A DNA stretch of 64,000 nucleotides. It comes from Sphingomonas sp. QA11 (GTDB lineage: Bacteria > Pseudomonadota > Alphaproteobacteria > Sphingomonadales > Sphingomonadaceae). Below are positions 31,712 to 39,996 of this stretch, piece by piece. Location of the stretch: positions 4,521,501 through 4,585,500 of the forward strand of contig NZ_CP098774.1 in assembly GCF_028473665.1 (NCBI RefSeq), written 5' to 3'. The notes beneath the pieces were generated by a model. That model saw only the letters and a program-made list of their open reading frames with translations. It searched no databases and was not told the origin of the DNA. The number at the start of each line of letters is the position of its first letter. The stretch's first letter is position 1. A program made the translations under genes and the position numbers.

Positions 31712-32325
31712 ATGAACTCTATTTCATTCCCTTCGCCTGCTCGCTCGCGACGCGGATCGCGATCGAGGAGGCAGAGCTCGACGCCGAGTTCATCCAGGTG
31801 CTGCCGGGCGGCCGCCTGCCCGACGGACGCCCGTTCAGCGCGATCAGCCCGATGGGCTATGTGCCCGCGATGGAGACGGTCGGCGGCCTTGCGCTGACCG
31901 AGGGGCCCGCCGTGCTGACCTATATCGCCGATCTCGCCGCCGAGGGCGTGCTGGCGCCCGCCCCCTATACGGAGGAGCGCTATCAGATGATGCGCTGGCT
32001 CAATTTCATCTCGACCGAGCTGCACAAGGCAGTGTTCGCGCCGCTGATGAGCAGCGCGCCGCCCGAGGGCGCCAAGGCCTGGGCGCGCGAGCTGGCCGCG
32101 AAACGGTTCGACCTGCTGTCGAGCCGCCTCGACGGCAGCGACTATCTGCTCGACAGCTTCAGCGTGGCCGATGCCTATCTGCTCAGCGTGCTCAACTGGT
32201 GCGAATATGCCGGGATGCCGATCGCCGACTGGCCGGTACTGCTCGGCTGGCGCGGCAGGATGCGCAAGCGCCCCTCGGTGGCGCTGGCGATGGCCACTGA
32301 AATGCCGTTGCGCGAAGCCGCCTGA
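31712..32325 (+). CDS. Glutathione S-transferase family protein, frameshifted at codon 2
   Basis: The main frame encodes a GST: YFIPFACSLATRIAIEEAEL and DAEFIQVLPGG (thioredoxin-like N-domain with a Cys or Ser active-site position), LTEGPAVLTYIADLAAE, then an all-helical C-domain with DGSDYLLDSFSVADAYLLSVL. Read in this frame there is no start codon before the domain: an ATG at 31712 with GGAGG upstream would give MNSISF in another frame, because ATGAACTC appears where ATGAAACTC is expected. Either one A is missing (mutation or sequencing error) or translation begins at GTG 31798, which drops about 28 residues. It is divergent from the TetR gene. Confidence 0.7.
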
Positions 32326-32379
32326 AACATCTCCCCTGCCCGATTTGCGGGAACGCGCGAATCGGGTAGGCACGGGCGC

Positions 32380-33570
32380 ATGCCCGCCCTTCCCTCCTGC
32401 GATATCGCGATCGTCGGCGCCGGGCTGGCCGGCGGGCTGGTGACGCTGGCGCTCAAGAAGCGGCATCCCGCTCTGGACGTCAGGCTGATCGAGGGATCGG
32501 ACGGGGTCGGCGGCAACCATGTCTGGTCCTTCTTCGCCAGCGACGTGGCGGATGCCGACCGCTGGATCGTCGCCCCGCTGATCAGCTATGGCTGGAAGAG
32601 CTACGACATCGCCTTCCCGGCGCACCGCCGCACGCTGGGCGCGGCCTATTATTCGATCGAATCCGAACGGCTCGACGCGGTGGTGCGCGCCGCCCTGCCC
32701 GAGGGCGCGCTGATGACCCGGCGCAAGGTGCTTGGCGCGAGCCCGACCGCGGTAGTGCTGGCCGACGGCGAGCGAATCGAGGCCAAGGGGGTGATCGACG
32801 CGCGCGGGCCGGGCGACCTGGCGCTGCTCGAGCTTGGCTGGCAGAAATTTCTCGGGCGCGAATGCCACCTGGAAGAACCGCATGGCGCGCCGAATCCGAT
32901 GGTGATGGACGCGACCGTCGAGCAGATCGACGGCTATCGCTTCGTCTATTGCCTGCCGTTCGCCGCGACCCGGATGTTCGTGGAGGACACCTATTACAGC
33001 GACACGCCCGAGCTCGACCGGACAATACTGGCCGGACGGATCGACAGCTATGTCGGCACGCGCGGCTGGCGGGTCGACCGTGTCGCGCGCGAAGAGGCCG
33101 GCGTGTTGCCGGTCGCGATGGGCGGCGATTTCGAGGAATATTGGCGCAGCGGCGGCAACAAGGTCGCCAAGGCGGGCATGCGCGCCGGGCTGTTCCACCC
33201 GACCACCGGCTATTCGCTGCCCGATGCGGTGCGGACCGCATCGCTGATCGCCGGAACGAGCGACCTGTCGGGCAAGGCACTGCACGACCTGACCTATGGC
33301 CTGGCCCGGTCGACCTGGCGCCGGCGCGGCTTCTACCGCATGCTCGACAAGATGCTGTTCAAGGCAGCCGAGCCAGCCGAACGCTATCGTATCCTCGAGC
33401 GCTTCTATCGGCTCGATCCCCGTCTTATAGGCCGTTTCTATGCTGGACGTTCGACCCTATCCGACAAGGCCCGTGTCCTGATGGGCAAGCCACCCGTACC
33501 CATCGGCCGCGCTTTTGACGCCGTCATCGGCCCGGCGATCCGTCCGGTCGCCAGGCGGAGCCCGACATGA
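32380..33570 (+). CDS. crtY: Lycopene beta-cyclase CrtY
   Basis: 396-residue flavoprotein that cyclises both ends of lycopene to make beta-carotene. The dinucleotide-binding start DIAIVGAGLAGGLVTLAL, the SDGVGGNHVWSFF motif, VIDARGP, EDTYYSDTPELD and the C-terminal GLFHPTTGYSLPDAVR and RFYRLDPRLIGRFYAG are all CrtY hallmarks. The ATG at 32380 lies 54 bases after the GST stop. The stop overlaps the crtI start (ATGA), so translation is coupled. Confidence 0.96.
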   Translation: MPALPSCDIAIVGAGLAGGLVTLALKKRHPALDVRLIEGSDGVGGNHVWSFFASDVADADRWIVAPLISYGWKSYDIAFPAHRRTLGAAYYSIESERLDAVVRAALPEGALMTRRKVLGASPTAVVLADGERIEAKGVIDARGPGDLALLELGWQKFLGRECHLEEPHGAPNPMVMDATVEQIDGYRFVYCLPFAATRMFVEDTYYSDTPELDRTILAGRIDSYVGTRGWRVDRVAREEAGVLPVAMGGDFEEYWRSGGNKVAKAGMRAGLFHPTTGYSLPDAVRTASLIAGTSDLSGKALHDLTYGLARSTWRRRGFYRMLDKMLFKAAEPAERYRILERFYRLDPRLIGRFYAGRSTLSDKARVLMGKPPVPIGRAFDAVIGPAIRPVARRSPT

Positions 33571-35051
33571 ATCGTTCGGCCATCGTCATCGGCGCGGGCT
33601 TCGGTGGCCTCGCGCTCGGCATCAGGCTTCAATCGGCCGGCGTCGAGACGACCATCGTCGAGGCGCGCGACAAGCCGGGCGGGCGTGCCTATGTCTGGGA
33701 GAAGGATGGTTTCACCTTCGACGCCGGGCCGACCGTCATCACCGACCCGGCCTGCCTGCAGGAGCTGTGGGCGCTGACCGGGCGCAGCATGGCGGACGAT
33801 GTGACGCTTGCCCCGGTGCTGCCCTTCTACCGGCTCACCTGGCCCGACGGCACCAGCTTCGACTATACGAATGACGACAGCATCCTGATGGCGGAGATCG
33901 CCCGGCTGAATCCGGAGGATGTCGCCGGGTACCGCAAGTTCCTCGACTACGCGGCCGGAGTCTATCAGGAAGGCTATGTGAAGCTAGGCCATGTCGCGTT
34001 CCTCGACTTCGCCTCGATGATCAAGGCGGCGCCGGCGCTGGCGAAATACCAGGCGTGGCGGTCGGTCTATTCGATCGTGTCGAGCTTCGTGAAGGACGAG
34101 CATCTGCGCCAGGCGCTGAGCTTCCACACCTTGCTCGTCGGCGGCAACCCGATGACGACCAGCGCGATCTACGCGCTGATCCACAAGCTCGAGCGCGACG
34201 GCGGCGTATGGTTCGCAATGGGCGGCACCAACAAGCTCGTCGCCGGGATGGTCGCGCATTTCGAGCGACTGGGCGGCGTGCTGCGGCTGGACGATCCGGT
34301 GACGAGCATCGAGACGCTGGGCGACAAGGCGACCGGCGTGATCACCGCGTCGGGCTGGGAAGGCAAGGCCGACATGGTCGCGTGCAATGGCGACGTCATG
34401 CATGTCTATCGCGACCTGCTGAAGACGTCGCGCAGCGCGCAGCGCACGAAGAACCGGCTTGAGCGAAAGCGCTACTCTCCGTCGCTGTTCGTGGTGCATT
34501 TCGGAATCAAGGGCACCTGGCCCGGCATCCCGCACCATATGATCCTGTTCGGCCCGCGCTACAAAGGCCTGCTCGCCGACCTGTACGACACCGGCGTGCT
34601 GCCGGAGGATTTCTCGATCTATCTGCACCATCCGACCGTGACCGATCCGAGCCTTGCGCCGGAGGGGCATTCGGCCTTCTACGCGCTGGCGCCGGTGCCA
34701 CATCTCGGCAAGTTCCCGGTCGACTGGGCCGAGATCGGGCCGATCCTGGAGAAGCGCATCCTCGACGAGGTCGGGCGGCGGCTGATCCCGGATATCCATG
34801 ACCGGATCGTGACCAAGTTCCATTATGCCCCGAACGATTTCGCGCACGACCTGAACGCACATCTCGGCAGCGCCTTCAGCCTTGAGCCGATCCTGACGCA
34901 GAGCGCCTGGTTCCGCGTGCACAATCGCGACGACGAGATCGCGAACCTGTATTTCGTCGGTGCTGGCACGCATCCGGGCGCGGGGATTCCGGGGGTCGTC
35001 GGAAGCGCCAAGGCGACGGCTGCGTTGATGCTGGAAGGACCATTGCGATGA
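33567..35051 (+). CDS. crtI: Phytoene desaturase CrtI
   Basis: 494-residue FAD-dependent enzyme that desaturates phytoene to lycopene. N-terminal AIVIGAGFGGLALGIRLQSAG is the FAD-binding fold, with EARDKPGGRAYVWEKDGFTFDAGPTVITDP. The C-terminal FAD site ends NLYFVGAGTHPGAGIPGVVGSAKATAALM, which is the bacterial CrtI signature. Length is normal. It follows crtY by an ATGA overlap and is separated from the LOG gene by a palindromic repeat element. Confidence 0.97.
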   Translation: MNRSAIVIGAGFGGLALGIRLQSAGVETTIVEARDKPGGRAYVWEKDGFTFDAGPTVITDPACLQELWALTGRSMADDVTLAPVLPFYRLTWPDGTSFDYTNDDSILMAEIARLNPEDVAGYRKFLDYAAGVYQEGYVKLGHVAFLDFASMIKAAPALAKYQAWRSVYSIVSSFVKDEHLRQALSFHTLLVGGNPMTTSAIYALIHKLERDGGVWFAMGGTNKLVAGMVAHFERLGGVLRLDDPVTSIETLGDKATGVITASGWEGKADMVACNGDVMHVYRDLLKTSRSAQRTKNRLERKRYSPSLFVVHFGIKGTWPGIPHHMILFGPRYKGLLADLYDTGVLPEDFSIYLHHPTVTDPSLAPEGHSAFYALAPVPHLGKFPVDWAEIGPILEKRILDEVGRRLIPDIHDRIVTKFHYAPNDFAHDLNAHLGSAFSLEPILTQSAWFRVHNRDDEIANLYFVGAGTHPGAGIPGVVGSAKATAALMLEGPLR

Positions 35052-35060
35052 CTTTTCAAA

Positions 35061-35192
35061 TCCTCCCCGGCACGGGGAGGGGGACCATTCGCTTCTTCAG
35101 CGAATGGTGGTGGGGGAGCACCACCAGCGCTTCGCCTGCCGAAGCCCCCCTCCACCATGCTTCGCATGGTTCCCATCCCCGTACCGGGGAGG
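35061..35192. repeat. Multi-hairpin repeat element inside the crt operon
   Basis: Three or four hairpins in series: CCTCCCCGGCACGGGGAGG (35062-35080), ACCATTCGCT pairing with AGCGAATGGT (35084-35108), ACCATGC-TTC-GCATGGT (35154-35170) and CCCCGTACCGGGG near the right end. The two ends, TCCTCCCCG and CGGGGAGGA, are complementary, so the element can fold as one cruciform. It looks like a mobile or REP-type intergenic repeat of sphingomonads. Its right end GGGGAGGA acts as the Shine-Dalgarno site of the LOG gene. Confidence 0.65.
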
Positions 35193-35196
35193 AATT

Positions 35197-35778
35197 GTGA
35201 AGCGTCTCGCCGTCTATTGCGGGTCAGCCACGCCGGCCGACCCGGTCTATATCGATTCAGCCCGCGCCGTCGGCCGCGCCCTTGCCGGACGCGGCATCGG
35301 CGTCGTCTATGGCGGCGGCCGGCTTGGGTTGATGGGTGCCGTCGCCGATGGCGCGATCGAGGCGGGCGGCGAGGTGATCGGCATCATTCCGACGGCTCTC
35401 GTCTCAGCCGAGGTGGCGCATCGCGGGCTGACCGAGCTTCATGTCGTCGACACGATGCACCAGCGCAAACAGGCCTTCACCGACCTGTCCGACGGCTTCA
35501 TCAACCTACCCGGCGGCACCGGCACGATGGACGAATTGTGGGAGGCGCTGAGCTGGGCGCAGATCGGCTATCATGCGAAGCCGGTCGGGTTGCTCAACGT
35601 GGCCGGCTATTACGACCATCTGATCGCCTTTTACGCGAAGATGGGGGAGGTCGGCTTCCTGCGGCCGCAGCATCAGGGAATCCTGATCATCGACGACGGG
35701 CTCGACGGGCTGCTCGCCAAGATGGCGGCGCATGTGCCGATCGAGACCATCACCAAGATGCGCAAATCGGACCTGTGA
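35197..35778 (+). CDS. LOG family protein (nucleoside monophosphate phosphoribohydrolase-like)
   Basis: 193 residues. LOG proteins release the base from nucleoside 5'-monophosphates; in plants this activates cytokinins. The motifs are present: KRLAVYCGSATPADP, GRGIGVVYGGGRLGLMGAVADGAIEAGG and the signature LPGGTGTMDELWEALSWAQ. The start is GTG 35197, with GGGGAGGA just upstream from the end of a repeat element. It lies between crtI and crtB in the carotenoid operon, and its stop overlaps the crtB GTG start as GTGA. No known step of carotenoid synthesis needs this enzyme, so its place is odd, though coupling suggests coordinated expression. Confidence 0.93.
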   Translation: MKRLAVYCGSATPADPVYIDSARAVGRALAGRGIGVVYGGGRLGLMGAVADGAIEAGGEVIGIIPTALVSAEVAHRGLTELHVVDTMHQRKQAFTDLSDGFINLPGGTGTMDELWEALSWAQIGYHAKPVGLLNVAGYYDHLIAFYAKMGEVGFLRPQHQGILIIDDGLDGLLAKMAAHVPIETITKMRKSDL

Positions 35779-36722
35779 GCCCGACGCTGCCAGGCCGCGA
35801 CGCGATCGTCGCGACGGCGGCTGAATCGATCGCCCGCGGATCGAAGAGCTTCGCGACGGCGAGCCGGCTGTTCGATCGCAGGACTCGCGAGCGTGCCTGG
35901 CTGCTCTATGCCTGGTGCCGGAAATGCGACGATATCGCCGATGGCCAGGATCACGGCCACGGCATGACCCGGGTCGACGACGCGCCCGAGCGTCTCGCGC
36001 GCATCTCGGCGATGACCGAGGCGGCATTGTCCGGCCACCAGGTCGGCGACCCGGCTTTCGATGCGCTGCGCATCGTGGCGGCCGAGACGGGAATGCCGCC
36101 GCGTTTCGCGCGCGACCTCATCGCCGGTTTCGCGCTCGACGCGGAGGACTGGCGGCCCCGCAGCGAGGACGACCTCTATACCTATTGCTATCATGTGGCC
36201 GGGGCGGTCGGGTGCATGATGGCGGTGGCGATGGGGGTACCGCCCGGGGACGAGGCGACGCTCGATCGTGCGTGCGACCTCGGCATGGCGTTCCAGCTCG
36301 CCAATATCGCGCGCGACATCGAGGAGGATGACCGGGTCGGGCGCTGTTACCTGCCCGTGGAATGGCTGGTGGAAATGGATATCCCGCCTGGCCAGCATAT
36401 GAAGCCCCCCTTTCGCCAGCGGCTCGCGGTGCTGGCGAAACGGCTGGCGGCGCGCGCCGAGGCATTCGAGGCGAGCGCACGGGCCGGGACGCCTGCCCTG
36501 CCGCTGCGATCGGCCTGGGCGGTGCTGGCGGCGGCAGGAATCTACGGCGCGATCGGCCGGGAGGTTGCCGCGCGAGGAGAGCATGCGTGGGACCGCCGTG
36601 TCACGACCTCCACCGGCGCCAAGATCGCCATGATCGCCCGGGCAGCGCGGGAGGCAATCGGACGACGGACGCTGTATCCGCCGGTGCCGCGCGACCCGAA
36701 CTTGTGGACAAGGCCGCGCTAA
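35775..36722 (+). CDS. crtB: Phytoene synthase CrtB
   Basis: 315-residue squalene/phytoene synthase. It condenses two geranylgeranyl diphosphates into phytoene. The first Asp-rich motif is CDDIADG at about residues 52-58 and the second is ANIARDIEEDDRVGRCYLP at about 175-193, both intact. It starts at GTG 35775, overlapping the LOG stop by four bases. It completes the crtY-I-B set, so the operon supports beta-carotene formation from GGPP; crtE and ring hydroxylases such as crtZ are not in the window. Confidence 0.96.
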   Translation: MSPTLPGRDAIVATAAESIARGSKSFATASRLFDRRTRERAWLLYAWCRKCDDIADGQDHGHGMTRVDDAPERLARISAMTEAALSGHQVGDPAFDALRIVAAETGMPPRFARDLIAGFALDAEDWRPRSEDDLYTYCYHVAGAVGCMMAVAMGVPPGDEATLDRACDLGMAFQLANIARDIEEDDRVGRCYLPVEWLVEMDIPPGQHMKPPFRQRLAVLAKRLAARAEAFEASARAGTPALPLRSAWAVLAAAGIYGAIGREVAARGEHAWDRRVTTSTGAKIAMIARAAREAIGRRTLYPPVPRDPNLWTRPR

Positions 36723-36770
36723 CCTTTTCCGGTGACCGTCACGATACCATCCGGGCTTAGGCCTTGATGC

Positions 36771-36986
36771 ATGACCATGCTCTCCCACCGCTTCTCCCGT
36801 GCGCTTGCGCAGGGACGCGCCAGGCCGGCTGAACCGCCGAGCCGCGCGTCGCTGCTCGCAACGCTGCTGCAGAAGCGCGCGACCGCGCATCAGATGGGCG
36901 CGGAAGAGCTTGAATCGCTGCTGCGCGCCCAGATCCGCTGGTCGCTGCCGATCGTGCGCGAACCCGGGAACGGATCAGCCGAGTAA
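36771..36986 (+). CDS. Small hypothetical protein (71 aa)
   Basis: 71 residues from ATG 36771 (an ATG at 36777 is equally possible). It is hydrophilic, begins MTMLSHRFSRALAQGRA and ends WSLPIVREPGNGSAE, with a helical, basic and acidic middle (SLLATLLQKRATAHQMGAEEL). No known domain is seen. Third-position G/C is high, which supports coding. It follows crtB by 48 bases and its end overlaps the convergent membrane-protein gene by 12 bases. Confidence 0.5.
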   Translation: MTMLSHRFSRALAQGRARPAEPPSRASLLATLLQKRATAHQMGAEELESLLRAQIRWSLPIVREPGNGSAE

Positions 36987-37385
36987 CGGCTCGCCCGGAT
37001 AGGGCTTGCGGTGCGACCATATCCCCAGCGCGCCGCCCAATAGCGGCAACAGCACCGCGCAGGCCTGCATCCAGAACGGATGGGGCAGCATCACGATATT
37101 GGCGATGCTGCCGGCGAGCACCACCGCGGTGACGATCCGCCCCGCCATGCGCCAGTCGCTGATACGAAGCGCCAGCCAGGCCCCGGCGAAAGGACCGGCG
37201 AACCAGCCGGCCGCGACGAGCAGCTTGGCCGCGATCGGCATGCCGGCGACGACAGCCGCGAGCGCCGCCGGGTCATCGCTTTCCAGCTGGGGCATCGGAT
37301 AGAGATAGCTGGCAAGCGCATCGAAGGCGGAAACGACCAGCATCGCCGCCAGCGCGCCCAATATTATGCTCAGAATCTTGCGCAT
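36975..37385 (-). CDS. Four-helix membrane protein of unknown function
   Basis: 136 residues with four predicted transmembrane helices: ILSIILGALAAMLVVSAFDAL, AAKLLVAAGWFAGPFAGAWLAL, IVTAVVLAGSIANIVML and ACAVLLPLLGGALGIW. The start is MRKILS at 37383-37385. No catalytic or transport motif is visible. The 12-base overlap of its stop with the plus-strand small gene is convergent. Confidence 0.7.
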   Translation of the reverse strand: MRKILSIILGALAAMLVVSAFDALASYLYPMPQLESDDPAALAAVVAGMPIAAKLLVAAGWFAGPFAGAWLALRISDWRMAGRIVTAVVLAGSIANIVMLPHPFWMQACAVLLPLLGGALGIWSHRKPYPGEPLLG

Positions 37386-37440
37386 CGATCGTCCCGCCAC
37401 CTGTAGCGGATAGCGTAACAGGCCCAGAGCGAAGGCGCTA

Positions 37441-37671
37441 TCAGCCGCCGCGGCGCTGCGGATCCAGTTGGACGAGCTGCGGGCGATTCGAACGGCATGC
37501 CGCGCTGATCACCGGATAGTCGATATCGGTGTTGCGCTGGAGCATGGCGGGCATCGCCGCCTGGCATTGGGCGGCCGTGGCATAGCGTACCGGCACGACC
37601 CGCGCCTCGGCACATTGGGCCGAACCGTCAGCACATCCCATGATCGCCATGACGAAGTAGAACGGTTCCAT
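37441..37671 (-). CDS. Small hypothetical protein, four-Cys pattern
   Basis: 76 residues. It starts MEPFYFVMAIMGCADGSAQCAEARVVPVRYATAAQCQAAM and has four Cys (C13, C20, C36 and one near residue 59 in SAACRSN). The first 15 residues are hydrophobic and could be a weak signal or anchor. I recall near-identical small proteins in sphingomonads with no assigned function; two disulfides are plausible. The ATG at 37669-37671 is chosen over an upstream in-frame start that overlaps the ABC transporter gene. Confidence 0.65.
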   Translation of the reverse strand: MEPFYFVMAIMGCADGSAQCAEARVVPVRYATAAQCQAAMPAMLQRNTDIDYPVISAACRSNRPQLVQLDPQRRGG

Positions 37672-37765
37672 GCTTCGGCTCCCAGTCAAGGTATCAATCG
37701 ACGAGACGAGACTCTTGTTCCGTGAAATGCTTCCGATCGGGGGCCGGCCGCCTATATGGGACGCA

Positions 37766-39583
37766 ATGCCGCCCATGACCGAACCAACCCGCATCGAGCG
37801 CCCGCTGATTCCGACGCTGCGGCGCTTCCTGCCCTATCTGTGGCCGGCCGACGCGCCGATGCTGCGGCTGCGCATCGTGGTCGCGCTGCTGCTCGTACTC
37901 GCGTCGAAACTGGTCCAGGTTTATGGCGCGCCGTTCGCGCTGCAGGGCGCCATCGATGGCATGGGCGCAGGCGACCGAAGCGCGACGACGCTGATCCTAT
38001 TGCTGGTGATCGGCTATGCCGCCGCCCGGTTCGGATCAGTGGTGTTCGACAATCTGCGCAACGCTGTGTTCGAGCGCGTCGGGCAGGAGGCAACCCGGCG
38101 GCTGGCGGCGGCGGTGTTCCGGCATCTCCACCGGCTGTCGCTGCGTTTCCATCTCGAGCGGCGCACCGGCGCCGTCACCAAGGTGGTCGAGCGCGGCACC
38201 AAGAGCATCGACACGATGCTCTATTTCCTGTTGTTCAACATCGCCCCGACGGTGCTTGAGCTTGGCTTGGTGCTCGGCATCTTCTGGACCAAATTCGGTC
38301 CCGGGCTGGTCGTCGGCACCGTGGTGATGGTCGCGGCCTATATCGTCTTCACCCGGATCGTGACTGACTGGCGCGCTGCGTTGCGGGCGCGGATGAACGA
38401 TCTCGATACCGGCGCGGTAGCGCATGCGGTGGATTCGCTTCTGAATTTCGAGACGGTCAAATATTTCGGGGCCGAGGAGCGCGAGGCCAAGCGGTACGAC
38501 GAGGGCATCGCCGCCTATGCCAATGCAGCGGTGATCAGCGAGAATTCGCTCGCTTGGCTCAATATCGGCCAGGCGCTCATCACCAACCTGATGATGGCGG
38601 GCGGCATGGCACTGGTCGTATGGGGCTGGAGCGAGGGGCGCTATACCGCGGGCAATGTCGTGCTGGTCAGCACGTTGCTCTCCCAGTTGTTCCGGCCGCT
38701 CGACCTGCTCGGCATGGTCTATCGCACGATCCGTCAGGGGGTGATCGACATGGGCGCGATGTTCGACCTGATCGACACGCCGTCCGAGGTTGTCGACGCG
38801 CCCGGCGCGAGCCCGCTCGTCGTCGGCGCCGGGCACGTCCGGTTCGAGGATGTCCGCTTCGGCTATGACGACGGCCAGCCGATCCTGAAGGGTATCGACC
38901 TGGATATTCCCGCCGGACACACGCTGGCGGTGGTCGGCCCGTCGGGCGCCGGCAAATCGACGCTCGCAAGGCTGATGTACCGTTTCTACGACCTGACCGG
39001 CGGGCGGATCACCATCGACGGGCAGGATATCGCTGGCGTCACGCAGGATTCGCTACGCGCCGCGATCGGCATCGTCCCGCAGGACACGGTGCTGTTCAAC
39101 GACACGATCGGCTATAACATCGCCTATGGCCGCGAGGGTGCTGGCCAGGACGAAATCGAGCGCGCCGCGCGCGGCGCCTCGATCGCCGAATTCATCGAGC
39201 GCCAGCCTCTGGGCTATGAAACACGGGTCGGGGAACGCGGGCTGAAGCTGTCGGGCGGCGAGAAGCAGCGTGTGGCGATTGCCCGAACCCTGCTGAAGAA
39301 TCCGCCGATCCTGATCCTCGACGAGGCAACCAGCGCGCTCGACAGCCGAACCGAGGCGGAGATCCAGGCGACGCTTGAGGATATCGGCCGTGGCCGATCC
39401 ACCATCGTGATCGCACACCGCCTGTCGACCGTGGTTGATGCCGACGAGATCGTCGTGCTTGAGGCGGGCCGGGTGGTCGAGCGGGGCAGCCACGCGGCGC
39501 TGCTGCGGCAGGACGGGCTCTATGCCGAGATGTGGAACCGCCAGGCCCAGGAACGCGAAGAGGGAGCGCTGGCCGCCGAATGA
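37766..39583 (+). CDS. ABC transporter, Atm1/heavy-metal type permease-ATPase
   Basis: 605 residues (602 if the ATG at 37775 is used). A six-helix permease domain (about residues 30-320) is fused to an ATPase: Walker A GPSGAGKSTLARL, signature LSGGEKQRVAIART, Walker B ILILDEATSALD and the switch HRLSTV. The RLRIVVALLLVLASKLVQVYGAPFAL start and the ETVKYFGAEEREAKRYDE segment are characteristic of Atm1-type half-transporters, which export glutathione-metal or glutathione-sulfur compounds. It works as a homodimer in the inner membrane. Confidence 0.93.
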   Translation: MPPMTEPTRIERPLIPTLRRFLPYLWPADAPMLRLRIVVALLLVLASKLVQVYGAPFALQGAIDGMGAGDRSATTLILLLVIGYAAARFGSVVFDNLRNAVFERVGQEATRRLAAAVFRHLHRLSLRFHLERRTGAVTKVVERGTKSIDTMLYFLLFNIAPTVLELGLVLGIFWTKFGPGLVVGTVVMVAAYIVFTRIVTDWRAALRARMNDLDTGAVAHAVDSLLNFETVKYFGAEEREAKRYDEGIAAYANAAVISENSLAWLNIGQALITNLMMAGGMALVVWGWSEGRYTAGNVVLVSTLLSQLFRPLDLLGMVYRTIRQGVIDMGAMFDLIDTPSEVVDAPGASPLVVGAGHVRFEDVRFGYDDGQPILKGIDLDIPAGHTLAVVGPSGAGKSTLARLMYRFYDLTGGRITIDGQDIAGVTQDSLRAAIGIVPQDTVLFNDTIGYNIAYGREGAGQDEIERAARGASIAEFIERQPLGYETRVGERGLKLSGGEKQRVAIARTLLKNPPILILDEATSALDSRTEAEIQATLEDIGRGRSTIVIAHRLSTVVDADEIVVLEAGRVVERGSHAALLRQDGLYAEMWNRQAQEREEGALAAE

Positions 39584-39586
39584 TCC

Positions 39587-39874
39587 TCAGGCCGTTGGTT
39601 CGGCCAGCAGGTCCTGCCATTCAGGGTGGCGCTCGATATAGGCCTTCACGAACGTGCAGACCGGTCGCACCTTCAACCCGCGAGCGCGGACCTGGGCGAG
39701 CGCGCCGGAGATCAGCCGGCTCGCCACGCCGTGCCCCTCCAGCGCGGGAGGGACGATGGTGTGAGTGAAGGTGATGATATCGCCGTCGAGCGTATAGTCG
39801 CTGAAAGACAAATGGCGGTCGACCACCAGTTCGAAACGGTGGGCGGCGGTGTTGTCGCGGACATCTTCGGTCAT
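39587..39874 (-). CDS. GNAT-like N-acetyltransferase (YjdJ-type)
   Basis: 95-residue small acetyltransferase fold. FELVVDRHLSFSDYTLDGDIITFTHTIVPPALEGHGVASRL holds the acetyl-CoA-binding EGHGVA motif, followed by the family-typical VRPVCTFVKAYIERHPEWQDLL. The substrate is unknown. The stop is four bases from the ABC transporter stop (convergent). Confidence 0.93.
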   Translation of the reverse strand: MTEDVRDNTAAHRFELVVDRHLSFSDYTLDGDIITFTHTIVPPALEGHGVASRLISGALAQVRARGLKVRPVCTFVKAYIERHPEWQDLLAEPTA

Positions 39875-39996
39875 GCGCCCGTGCTAGCAGGAAAATCGCG
39901 ATGGGGCACCTGGCCGCGGGTCCGCCTGACCGTGGGACGCGATATATCCCGAAGCCCTGCATGGCTTTTTGATGCGGCGAGGCTATTTGGGACAGC

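Noticed and set aside
31687..33285. A 532-codon open frame on the minus strand opposite the GST gene and crtY
   Set aside because: It is antisense to two recognisable genes, has no start signal and no known domain.
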